Shown: positions 28,101 to 39,806, counted from the first letter of the stretch. The stretch: 64,000 nucleotides of DNA from Lates calcarifer (GCF_001640805.2 NC_066838.1:15738763-15802762); one strand, 5' to 3'. Numbers and translations: made by a program. Notes: generated by a model not told the origin, from the letters alone.

Positions 28101-31100
28101 ACTCAAAACCTGTCCAAATCCACTTCAAATGTAATAAAACATGCCCCTGACTCATTTTTAGGTGAAAAATCTGGAGCTGAAATTTTGACATTTTTCACTC
28201 CAAACGATGACCCGCCGCCTGTCGCGGATATCAAAAATTGTGGTGTCAAGTTTTTCAAAGAATTCACTCAAAACCTGTCCAAATCCACTTCAAATGTAAT
28301 AAAACATGCCCCTGACTCATTTTTAGGTGAAAAATCTGGAGCTGAAATTTTGACATTTTTCACTCCAAACGATGACCCGCCGCCTGTCGCCGATATCAAA
28401 AATTGTGGTGTCAAGTTTTTCAAAGAATTCACTCAAAACCTGTCCAAATCCACTTCAAATGTAATAAAACATGCCCCTGACTCATTTTTAGGTGAAAAAT
28501 CTGGAGCTGAAATTTTGACATTTTTCACTCCAAACGATGACCCGCCGCCTGTCGCCGGATATCAAAAATTGTGGTGTCAAGTTTTTCAAAGAATTCACTC
28601 AAAACCTGTCCAAATCCACTTCAAATGTAATAAAACATGCCCCTGACTCATTTTTAGGTGAAAAATCTGGAGCTGAAATTTTGACATTTTTCACTCCAAA
28701 CGATGACCCGCCGCCTGTCGCGGATATCAAAAATTGTGGTGTCAAGTTTTTCAAAGAATTCACTCAAAACCTGTCCAAATCCACTTCAAATGTAATAAAA
28801 CATGCCCCTGACTCATTTTTAGGTGAAAAATCTGGAGCTGAAATTTTGACATTTTTCACTCCAAACGATGACCCGCCGCCTGTCGCGGATATCAAAAATT
28901 GTGGTGTCAAGTTTTTCAAAGAATTCACTCAAAACCTGTCCAAATCCACTTCAAATGTAATAAAACATGCCCCTGACTCATTTTTAGGTGAAAAATCTGG
29001 AGCTGAAATTTTGACATTTTTCACTCCAAACGATGACCCGCCGCCTGTCGCGGATATCAAAAATTGTGGTGTCAAGTTTTTCAAAGAATTCACTCAAAAC
29101 CTGTCCAAATCCACTTCAAATGTAATAAAACATGCCCCTGACTCATTTTTAGGTGAAAAATCTGGAGCTGAAATTTTGACATTTTTCACTCCAAACGATG
29201 ACCCGCCGCCTGTCGCGGATATCAAAAATTGTGGTGTCAAGTTTTTCAAAGAATTCACTCAAAACCTGTCCAAATCCACTTCAAATGTAATAAAACATGC
29301 CCCTGACTCATTTTTAGGTGAAAAATCTGGAGCTGAAATTTTGACATTTTTCACTCCAAACGATGACCCGCCGCCTGTCGCCGGATATCAAAAATTGTGG
29401 TGTCAAGTTTTTCAAAGAATTCACTCAAAACCTGTCCAAATCCACTTCAAATGTAATAAAACATGCCCCTGACTCATTTTTAGGTGAAAAATCTGGAGCT
29501 GAAATTTTGACATTTTTCACTCCAAACGATGACCCGCCGCCTGTCGCGGATATCAAAAATTGTGGTGTCAAGTTTTTCAAAGAATTCACTCAAAACCTGT
29601 CCAAATCCACTTCAAATGTAATAAAACATGCCCCTGACTCATTTTTAGGTGAAAAATCTGGAGCTGAAATTTTGACATTTTTCACTCCAAACGATGACCC
29701 GCCGCCTGTCGCGGATATCAAAAATTGTGGTGTCAAGTTTTTCAAAGAATTCACTCAAAACCTGTCCAAATCCACTTCAAATGTAATAAAACATGCCCCT
29801 GACTCATTTTTAGGTGAAAAATCTGGAGCTGAAATTTTGACATTTTTCACTCCAAACGATGACCCGCCGCCTGTCGCGGATATCAAAAATTGTGGTGTCA
29901 AGTTTTTCAAAGAATTCACTCAAAACCTGTCCAAATCCACTTCAAATGTAATAAAACATGCCCCTGACTCATTTTTAGGTGAAAAATCTGGAGCTGAAAT
30001 TTTGACATTTTTCACTCCAAACGATGACCCGCCGCCTGTCGCGGATATCAAAAATTGTGGTGTCAAGTTTTTCAAAGAATTCACTCAAAACCTGTCCAAA
30101 TCCACTTCAAATGTAATAAAACATGCCCCTGACTCATTTTTAGGTGAAAAATCTGGAGCTGAAATTTTGACATTTTTCACTCCAAACGATGACCCGCCGC
30201 CTGTCGCGGATATCAAAAATTGTGGTGTCAAGTTTTTCAAAGAATTCACTCAAAACCTGTCCAAATCCACTTCAAATGTAATAAAACATGCCCCTGACTC
30301 ATTTTTAGGTGAAAAATCTGGAGCTGAAATTTTGACATTTTTCACTCCAAACGATGACCCGCCGCCTGTCGCGGATATCAAAAATTGTGGTGTCAAGTTT
30401 TTCAAAGAATTCACTCAAAACCTGTCCAAATCCACTTCAAATGTAATAAAACATGCCCCTGACTCATTTTTAGGTGAAAAATCTGGAGCTGAAATTTTGA
30501 CATTTTTCACTCCAAACGATGACCCGCCGCCTGTCGCGGATATCAAAAATTGTGGTGTCAAGTTTTTCAAAGAATTCACTCAAAACCTGTCCAAATCCAC
30601 TTCAAATGTAATAAAACATGCCCCTGACTCATTTTTAGGTGAAAAATCTGGAGCTGAAATTTTGACATTTTTCACTCCAAACGATGACCCGCCGCCTGTC
30701 GCGGATATCAAAAATTGTGGTGTCAAGTTTTTCAAAGAATTCACTCAAAACCTGTCCAAATCCACTTCAAATGTAATAAAACATGCCCCTGACTCATTTT
30801 TAGGTGAAAAATCTGGAGCTGAAATTTTGACATTTTTCACTCCAAACGATGACCCGCCGCCTGTCGCGGATATCAAAAATTGTGGTGTCAAGTTTTTCAA
30901 AGAATTCACTCAAAACCTGTCCAAATCCACTTCAAATGTAATAAAACATGCCCCTGACTCATTTTTAGGTGAAAAATCTGGAGCTGAAATTTTGACATTT
31001 TTCACTCCAAACGATGACCCGCCGCCTGTCGCGGATATCAAAAATTGTGGTGTCAAGTTTTTCAAAGAATTCACTCAAAACCTGTCCAAATCCACTTCAA

Positions 31101-34100
31101 ATGTAATAAAACATGCCCCTGACTCATTTTTAGGTGAAAAATCTGGAGCTGAAATTTTGACATTTTTCACTCCAAACGATGACCCGCCGCCTGTCGCGGA
31201 TATCAAAAATTGTGGTGTCAAGTTTTTCAAAGAATTCACTCAAAACCTGTCCAAATCCACTTCAAATGTAATAAAACATGCCCCTGACTCATTTTTAGGT
31301 GAAAAATCTGGAGCTGAAATTTTGACATTTTTCACTCCAAACGATGACCCGCCGCCTGTCGCGGATATCAAAAATTGTGGTGTCAAGTTTTTCAAAGAAT
31401 TCACTCAAAACCTGTCCAAATCCACTTCAAATGTAATAAAACATGCCCCTGACTCATTTTTAGGTGAAAAATCTGGAGCTGAAATTTTGACATTTTTCAC
31501 TCCAAACGATGACCCGCCGCCTGTCGCCGGATATCAAAAATTGTGGTGTCAAGTTTTTCAAAGAATTCACTCAAAACCTGTCCAAATCCACTTCAAATGT
31601 AATAAAACATGCCCCTGACTCATTTTTAGGTGAAAAATCTGGAGCTGAAATTTTGACATTTTTCACTCCAAACGATGACCCGCCGCCTGTCGCCGATATC
31701 AAAAATTGTGGTGTCAAGTTTTTCAAAGAATTCACTCAAAACCTGTCCAAATCCACTTCAAATGTAATAAAACATGCCCCTGACTCATTTTTAGGTGAAA
31801 AATCTGGAGCTGAAATTTTGACATTTTTCACTCCAAACGATGACCCGCCGCCTGTCGCGGATATCAAAAATTGTGGTGTCAAGTTTTTCAAAGAATTCAC
31901 TCAAAACCTGTCCAAATCCACTTCAAATGTAATAAAACATGCCCCTGACTCATTTTTAGGTGAAAAATCTGGAGCTGAAATTTTGACATTTTTCACTCCA
32001 AACGATGACCCGCCGCCTGTCGCCGATATCAAAAATTGTGGTGTCAAGTTTTTCAAAGAATTCACTCAAAACCTGTCCAAATCCACTTCAAATGTAATAA
32101 AACATGCCCCTGACTCATTTTTAGGTGAAAAATCTGGAGCTGAAATTTTGACATTTTTCACTCCAAACGATGACCCGCCGCCTGTCGCGGATATCAAAAA
32201 TTGTGGTGTCAAGTTTTTCAAAGAATTCACTCAAAACCTGTCCAAATCCACTTCAAATGTAATAAAACATGCCCCTGACTCATTTTTAGGTGAAAAATCT
32301 GGAGCTGAAATTTTGACATTTTTCACTCCAAACGATGACCCGCCGCCTGTCGCGGATATCAAAAATTGTGGTGTCAAGTTTTTCAAAGAATTCACTCAAA
32401 ACCTGTCCAAATCCACTTCAAATGTAATAAAACATGCCCCTGACTCATTTTTAGGTGAAAAATCTGGAGCTGAAATTTTGACATTTTTCACTCCAAACGA
32501 TGACCCGCCGCCTGTCGCGGATATCAAAAATTGTGGTGTCAAGTTTTTCAAAGAATTCACTCAAAACCTGTCCAAATCCACTTCAAATGTAATAAAACAT
32601 GCCCCTGACTCATTTTTAGGTGAAAAATCTGGAGCTGAAATTTTGACATTTTTCACTCCAAACGATGACCCGCCGCCTGTCGCGGATATCAAAAATTGTG
32701 GTGTCAAGTTTTTCAAAGAATTCACTCAAAACCTGTCCAAATCCACTTCAAATGTAATAAAACATGCCCCTGACTCATTTTTAGGTGAAAAATCTGGAGC
32801 TGAAATTTTGACATTTTTCACTCCAAACGATGACCCGCCGCCTGTCGCGGATATCAAAAATTGTGGTGTCAAGTTTTTCAAAGAATTCACTCAAAACCTG
32901 TCCAAATCCACTTCAAATGTAATAAAACATGCCCCTGACTCATTTTTAGGTGAAAAATCTGGAGCTGAAATTTTGACATTTTTCACTCCAAACGATGACC
33001 CGCCGCCTGTCGCGGATATCAAAAATTGTGGTGTCAAGTTTTTCAAAGAATTCACTCAAAACCTGTCCAAATCCACTTCAAATGTAATAAAACATGCCCC
33101 TGACTCATTTTTAGGTGAAAAATCTGGAGCTGAAATTTTGACATTTTTCACTCCAAACGATGACCCGCCGCCTGTCGCCGATATCAAAAATTGTGGTGTC
33201 AAGTTTTTCAAAGAATTCACTCAAAACCTGTCCAAATCCACTTCAAATGTAATAAAACATGCCCCTGACTCATTTTCACATGCCCCTGACTCATTTTTAG
33301 GTGAAAAATCTGGAGCTGAAATTTTGACATTTTTCACTCCAAACGATGACCCGCCGCCTGTCGCCGATATCAAAAATTGTGGTGTCAAGTTTTTCAAAGA
33401 ATTCACTCAAAACCTGTCCAAATCCACTTCAAATGTAATAAAACATGCCCCTGACTCATTTCACATGCCCCTGACTCATTTTTAGGTGAAAAATCTGGAG
33501 CTGAAATTTTGACATTTTTCACTCCAAACGATGACCCGCCGCCTGTCGCGATATCAAAAATTGTGGTGTCAAGTTTTTCAAAGAATTCACTCAAAACCTG
33601 TCCAAATCCACTTCAAATGTAATAAAACATGCCCCTGACTCATTTTTAGGTGAAAAATCTGGAGCTGAAATTTTGACATTTTTCACTCCAAACGATGACC
33701 CGCCGCCTGTCGCGATATCAAAAATTGTGGTGTCAAGTTTTTCAAAGAATTCACTCAAAACCTGTCCAAATCCACTTCAAATGTAATAAAACATGCCCCT
33801 GACTCATTTTTAGGTGAAAAATCTGGAGCTGAAATTTTGACATTTTTCACTCCAAACGATGACCCGCCGCCTGTCGCCGATATCAAAAATTGTGGTGTCA
33901 AGTTTTTCAAAGAATTCACTCAAAACCTGTCCAAATCCACTTCAAATGTAATAAAACATGCCCCTGACTCATTTTTAGGTGAAAAATCTGGAGCTGAAAT
34001 TTTGACATTTTTCACTCCAAACGATGACCCGCCGCCTGTCGCCGATATCAAAAATTGTGGTGTCAAGTTTTTCAAAGAATTCACTCAAAACCTGTCCAAA

Positions 34101-36862
34101 TCCACTTCAAATGTAATAAAACATGCCCCTGACTCATTTTTAGGTGAAAAATCTGGAGCTGAAATTTTGACATTTTTCACTCCAAACGATGACCCGCCGC
34201 CTGTCGCGGATATCAAAAATTGTGGTGTCAAGTTTTTCAAAGAATTCACTCAAAACCTGTCCAAATCCACTTCAAATGTAATAAAACATGCCCCTGACTC
34301 ATTTTCACATGCCCCTGACTCATTTTTAGGTGAAAAATCTGGAGCTGAAATTTTGACATTTTTCACTCCAAACGATGACCCGCCGCCTGTCGCCGATATC
34401 AAAAATTGTGGTGTCAAGTTTTTCAAAGAATTCACTCAAAACCTGTCCGAATCCACTTCAAATGTAATAAAACATGCCCCTGACTCATTTTTAGGTGAAA
34501 AATCTGGAGCTGAAATTTTGACATTTTTCACTCCAAACGATGACCCGCCGCCTGTCGCCGATATCAAAAATTGTGGTGTCAAGTTTTTCAAAGAATTCAC
34601 TCAAAACCTGTCCAAATCCACTTCAAATGTAATAAAACATGCCCCTGACTCATTTTTAGGTGAAAAATCTGGAGCTGAAATTTTGACATTTTTCACTCCA
34701 AACGATGACCCGCCGCCTGTCGCGGATATCAAAAATTGTGGTGTCAAGTTTTTCAAAGAATTCACTCAAAACCTGTCCAAATCCACTTCAAATGTAATAA
34801 AACATGCCCCTGACTCATTTTTAGGTGAAAAATCTGGAGCTGAAATTTTGACATTTTTCACTCCAAACGATGACCCGCCGCCTGTCGCCGATATCAAAAA
34901 TTGTGGTGTCAAGTTTTTCAAAGAATTCACTCAAAACCTGTCCAAATCCACTTCAAATGTAATAAAACATGCCCCTGACTCATTTTTAGGTGAAAAATCT
35001 GGAGCTGAAATTTTGACATTTTTCACTCCAAACGATGACCCGCCGCCTGTCGCCGATATCAAAAATTGTGGTGTCAAGTTTTTCAAAGAATTCACTCAAA
35101 ACCTGTCCAAATCCACTTCAAATGTAATAAAACATGCCCCCTGACTCATTTTTAGGTGAAAAATCTGGAGCTGAAATTTTGACATTTTTCACTCCAAACG
35201 ATGACCCGCCGCCTGTCGCCGATATCAAAAATTGTGGTGTCAAGTTTTTCAAAGAATTCACTCAAAACCTGTCCAAATCCACTTCAAATGTAATAAAACA
35301 TGCCCCTGACTCATTTTTAGGTGAAAAATCTGGAGCTGAAATTTTGACATTTTTCACTCCAAACGATGACCCGCCGCCTGTCGCGGATATCAAAAATTGT
35401 GGTGTCAAGTTTTTCAAAGAATTCACTCAAAACCTGTCCAAATCCACTTCAAATGTAATAAAACATGCCCCTGACTCATTTTTAGGTGAAAAATCTGGAG
35501 CTGAAATTTTGACATTTTTCACTCCAAACGATGACCCGCCGCCTGTCGCCGATATCAAAAATTGTGGTGTCAAGTTTTTCAAAGAATTCACTCAAAACCT
35601 GTCCAAATCCACTTCAAATGTAATAAAACATGCCCCTGACTCATTTTTAGGTGAAAAATCTGGAGCTGAAATTTTGACATTTTTCACTCCAAACGATGAC
35701 CCGCCGCCTGTCGCCGATATCAAAAATTGTGGTGTCAAGTTTTTCAAAGAATTCACTCAAAACCTGTCCAAATCCACTTCAAATGTAATAAAACATGCCC
35801 CTGACTCATTTTCACATGCCCCTGACTCATTTTTAGGTGAAAAATCTGGAGCTGAAATTTTGACATTTTTCACTCCAAACGATGACCCGCCGCCTGTCGC
35901 TGATATCAAAAATTGTGGTGTCAAGTTTTTCAAAGAATTCACTCAAAACCTGTCCGAATCCACTTCAAATGTAATAAAACATGCCCCTGACTCATTTTTA
36001 GGTGAAAAATCTGGAGCTGAAATTTTGACATTTTTCACTCCAAACGATGACCCGCCGCCTGTCGCGGATATCAAAAATTGTGGTGTCAAGTTTTTCAAAG
36101 AATTCACTCAAAACCTGTCCAAATCCACTTCAAATGTAATAAAACATGCCCCTGACTCATTTTTAGGTGAAAAATCTGGAGCTGAAATTTTGACATTTTT
36201 CACTCCAAACGATGACCCGCCGCCTGTCGCCGATATCAAAAATTGTGGTGTCAAGTTTTTCAAAGAATTCACTCAAAACCTGTCCGAATCCACTTCAAAT
36301 GTAATAAAACATGCCCCTGACTCATTTTTAGGTGAAAAATCTGGAGCTGAAATTTTGACATTTTTCACTCCAAACGATGACCCGCCGCCTGTCGCCGATA
36401 TCAAAAATTGTGGTGTCAAGTTTTTCAAAGAATTCACTCAAAACCTGTCCAAATCCACTTCAAATGTAATAAAACATGCCCCTGACTCATTTTTAGGTGA
36501 AAAATCTGGAGCTGAAATTTTGACATTTTTCACTCCAAACGATGACCCGCCGCCTGTCGCCGATATCAAAAATTGTGGTGTCAAGTTTTTCAAAGAATTC
36601 ACTCAAAACCTGTCCAAATCCACTTCAAATGTAATAAAACATGCCCCTGACTCATTTTCACATGCCCCTGACTCATTTTTAGGTGAAAAATCTGGAGCTG
36701 AAATTTTGACATTTTTCACTCCAAACGATGACCCGCCGCCTGTCGCCGATATCAAAAATTGTGGTGTCAAGTTTTTCAAAGAATTCACTCAAAACCTGTC
36801 CAAATCCACTTCAAATGTAATAAAACATGCCCCTGACTCATTTTTAGGTGAAAAATCTGGAG
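25141..36862 (+). repeat. Satellite block D: TGACTCA / GGAGCTGAA subfamily (same as block A)
   Basis: Returns to the block A signature, with long runs of GTCGCGGATATC units (for example 28720-29250 and 29560-31370) and fewer indels. Four units carry GTCGCCGGATATC (CCGG at 26390, 28555, 29381, 31527). Three units have CTGTCCGAATCC in place of CTGTCCAAATCC (near 34446, 35953, 36282). The last unit breaks off inside CTGGAG at about 36862. Confidence 0.93.
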
Positions 36863-36878
36863 TACACAAGGCATCACA
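36863..36878 (+). mobile_element. Right end of the array-bearing element
   Basis: The last satellite unit ends in GGAG and continues TACACAAGGCATCACAAAAG. ACACAAGG mirrors the left terminus, while AAGGCATCA also fits the host minisatellite (GTAAGGCATCAAAA), so the exact boundary is ambiguous by a few bases. Confidence 0.4.
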
Positions 36879-37190
36879 AAAGAAACATTACTAAAAGTAA
36901 AATGACTTTGTAATGCATCAAAATAAAAAATATGTGGAACATAGTAAGACTTATTAAAGTATAAAAAATATAGTAAACATCAAAAAATGTCAGTGTATTA
37001 AAGCAACCAAAAAAGTAAAAAAAATACATAGTACACTAAGGCACAGAAAATCATCAGAAAAAATCATAATACAGTCAAAAACAGTAAAAAAAAATTAAAT
37101 GTCCATGTATAGTAAGGGCTCAAAAACAGTCAAAGCAATGTCATAGTATAGTAAGGCTTCAAAAATGGTTAAAAAACGTCATACCTTAAC
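36879..37190. repeat. AT-rich ~40-bp minisatellite, right patch 1
   Basis: Diverged copies (TCATAGTATAGTAAGGCTTCAAAAATGG at the 37140 end) continue the family interrupted by the satellite. Confidence 0.75.
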
Positions 37191-37760
37191 TTTTGAGTTG
37201 AGTTTCTCATATTAAAAGTGAAAGTTTGTAATGTAGAAATGCCAAATATTGTCTACTTGCTGCAATTAACGTGTACAATTAAGGCTAAAAATATTCACTT
37301 TCATACGATATCAAACAGACTGGCAAAATATTCTGTGTTCAGAAGTATTTATTTGAGTAAAGAAAATCCTTTATCAGTCCCACAGTGTGAAAATTCAGGG
37401 TTGCAACAGCAAAAATAGAAAAGGGCATTATATATACAATAATATATAAATATTAAACAATATGAACAGTATGAAAAGGAGTATGTTCACAGTAATAGAT
37501 TGTATTTGAGTGCTGATAGTGCACTGTTCGAAATAGCAAAATTTCAAAATTAAAATCTGACCTAACCCACAATCACGCAGCGTAGTGTGTGAATGTGTAT
37601 CTGTGGAAAACAAAAGTAAGATGGCTACTTTAAGTTCTTTTGTCTTAAGCCACATGTCATAGTACAGTAAGACATCAAAAACTGACAAAAAAAACATTTC
37701 AAAAAATGTCAGAATAGTATGTCATGAAAATATTTTGAATTACTGATCAGTTTCTGTGAT
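37191..37760. other. AT-rich right flank, minisatellite remnant at 37655-37725
   Basis: No recognisable gene. A last patch of the same minisatellite (TGTCATAGTACAGTAAGACATC) is seen near 37656. Confidence 0.5.
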
Positions 37761-37784
37761 TAACACATGTTCTTGTCTCTGCAG

Positions 37785-38405
37785 GAGGAGAAGACGACAG
37801 CAGCTGAAGACCTGCAGTGGATGAAAAGAAAAACACTTTGTTTTTTTCTACCATCTATAATGTAGTCATGGGCACTAGACATGGGACTAAACACCTGTGA
37901 GAACATTCAACTGGTTATGATACAATTATTTAATTAACAATTGTACCACAAGCAGTTAAATGATCACAAAGATGCTTAGTAGAAATGTTCATCTTTGGAA
38001 AATGTGCTCATAACTACGTTGACCCTAACTCTAACAAGTGTTTTCTTGTGGTCAAATGTATTTTAAAATGATTTCATACTTACTTTTTTAGAACTATTAA
38101 GGTTTTAAATTTATTTTTTAGACAAATGTTTTGAAGGTTGGTTTTATACTTCATATTTAAAGGTTTTCAATTTACCAATGTATTTAAAAGTTATTCTGAG
38201 CTAAGGTTTTATATTTTCTGTTAAATATATAGTTTTCCATACTTACTTTTTGCAGCTACATTGTTGAAAAATACTAATTAATACTAATTACAGCTGATCA
38301 GTTACAGCAGCTTTAATTTGTTGCTATTTGTTCCAGACAAGTGTCAAACTGCAGCTGAGATAATGACAGAGTCACTGAAAAGAATAAACTAACACTGACC
38401 TTCTG
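37785..38405 (+). other. Candidate plus-strand terminal exon, unidentified
   Basis: A strong acceptor (TTCTTGTCTCTGCAG) precedes 37785. An open frame of 26 codons (EEKTTAAEDLQWMKRKTLC...) ends in TAG at 37863-37865. An AT-rich tail with AATAAA at 38383-38388 follows. No upstream donor exon is firmly assigned, though the exon-like units at 38-502 and 996-1460 lie on the same strand. Could equally be chance. Confidence 0.3.
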
Positions 38406-38459
38406 GAAATGTCTTCACGTCTGTCTCTTCTCTGTGATTTAATGGTTCAAGTTTGAATT
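38400..38459 (-). other. Candidate minus-strand exon (60 nt), unidentified
   Basis: Acceptor GTTTTTCTCCACAG before 38459 and donor GTCAGT after 38400. Open frame EFKLEPLNHREETDVKTFPE. It joins in phase to the candidate exon at 39743-39806. I do not recognise the peptide. Confidence 0.4.
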
Positions 38460-39190
38460 CTGTGGAGAAAAACACAACAAACATTAATATAAAGATGTGA
38501 CTTCACATATCAAAATAAAAGCACAGAGTTTCTGGGTGTTGAACTTCAAACTGTCAAAAGACAGAGAAGTAAAAGACACTAAATCTACAAAGAAGCCAGA
38601 GTGTGGACTAACTGGTTCTGGACTAATCAGAACTAGTCCAAGAGTTAAATTTGCTTTATACACAAAGACAGAAGAAGCTGCTCTGACTGGAGAACTGACT
38701 TCACCAGCTCCTGATATTCACAGAACAGCAGTGGATGGAAATGTTTTTTCTCCAAAGTCAGATCAAATTTTGAACTAAATTTGGTTGATAGAAGACACAA
38801 TGAAGCAAAATGACCATTTCCAGTGTGACACTGAACTGAATAAGTTCATCACATTTTTATGTTAAGATGTTTACTAATGAGAAAGATGAAGAGAGAGAGG
38901 GAGAAAGTGGAGATCACAGTAAGCAAAGGTCCAATTATCAGTTAGTTCTAAAGATGATGTTGCCAGATTTTCCTGTGGTGTGAGGAGTGTTCAGAGGGAG
39001 AGAGAAAGGGGGGGTCTAAATTCTTCATTTTCTTTGAACAATATATTCATGAACTATGTAAATAAACTTAAGTAATGATTTGTCTTTTTGAGACACAAAC
39101 TATTCAGACTTCAGATCAATTACTGAACATTTGTAATTTAATGTCAGTTCTCTGTGTTGAACAGCTGATGTGAGGCTGTTTGTGAATTAC

Positions 39191-39288
39191 CTGGAGGCCT
39201 CTGTCCTGGTCTCAAAGAACTACTTTATTGTACGAAGACTCTGTGATCGTGGATGACGTCTCTGTGATTGTGAATGAAGTGGTGACAC
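39191..39288 (-). repeat. Inverted, contracted copy of the exon-like unit
   Basis: On the minus strand this 98-bp segment has the same acceptor context (TTATTTCCTCCAG), the same first bases GTGTCA, and the same end CTCCAG / GTAATTCACAAACAG as the two left copies. It has only two to three 21-bp units against about 17. Flanking homology extends to about 39135-39415. All three frames contain a stop, so it is not a through-coding exon. Confidence 0.7.
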
Positions 39289-39742
39289 CTGGAGGAAATA
39301 AAAAGAGAAATACACAAAGGAAAATGATCAGTACACTATTACCTATTCCTCATCAACAGTTTAACCCCAAAACGGATAAATATTCAACATTATAGCTGAA
39401 CCAGAACATTATCCAAACATTAGAGGAGTTTCTCAGAAAATGGGCTGTTTCCTGTCACATATGACAAGAAAAAGCATCATATCTTTAGCAATCAATAACA
39501 ATAAATATTTGGGAAAAAATAACTACAATGATTATCTTAAATCTTTATATTATACTTCAGTCCACAGGCAAAAAATTAACTGACAACTATTTTGAGTTTT
39601 ATATAACTAGTACTATTTTCTGACAATTTCATAGACATGATTAATCAGTTATTATCATATTCAATACTAAACTCATTAAATACCAAAGATTTAAACAACA
39701 ACACTCTCATCAACACTGGGTGGGTAAATCTTGGACAAATAC

Positions 39743-39806
39743 CTGTTTGGTCTGTAAGGTGAAAGCTGCTGTTTCTGTCCAGGTTGCAGCAGCTGAACGA
39801 GTAAAC
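39743..39806 (-). other. Candidate minus-strand exon (64 nt), unidentified
   Basis: Acceptor TTGTGTTTTCCAG and donor CAG/GTATTT. Open in two frames; the frame VYSFSCCNLDRNSSFHLTDQ joins in phase to the exon at 38400-38459. Lies between the promoter-like region near 42.4 kb and the other candidate exons. No product recognised. Confidence 0.4.

Larger units (their letters stand above)
2113..36862 (+). repeat. 165-bp satellite array, about 210 units
   Basis: Head-to-tail repetition of a 165-bp unit (for example the CATGCCCCTGACTCATTTTT start recurs at 2315 and 2480). All units have the same orientation. The unit is AT-rich with a GC-rich core (CCCGCCGCCTGTCGCCGATATC region) holding five CpGs. 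Each standard unit also has an AP-1 core TGA(C/G)TCA, an EcoRV site GATATC, usually an EcoRI site GAATTC, and AATAAA. Some units are 186 bp through a 21-bp duplication at the CATGCCCCTGACTCATTTT junction. The length is close to nucleosome-repeat satellites, but no centromere-specific motif is visible. Because 165 is divisible by 3, one frame stays open for long distances; I do not regard it as a gene. Confidence 0.98.

Noticed and set aside
29363..31618. Open frames of up to 751 codons through the satellite (HAPDSFLGEKSG... repeats)
   Set aside because: The unit is 165 bp, a multiple of three, so one stop-free frame repeats indefinitely. A 55-codon stretch without a stop is not rare over six frames. 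Block B breaks the frame many times and contains stop-creating variants (CACTTGAAATG), so there is no sign of coding constraint.
2113..36862. CRISPR-like array
   Set aside because: Units are contiguous 165-bp tandem copies with no unique spacers and no cas genes, in vertebrate DNA.
2113..36862. CENP-B box in the satellite
   Set aside because: The closest stretch, around CCCGCCGCCTGTCGCCG, does not match the required core bases of the CENP-B box on either strand, so centromere identity cannot be argued from this.
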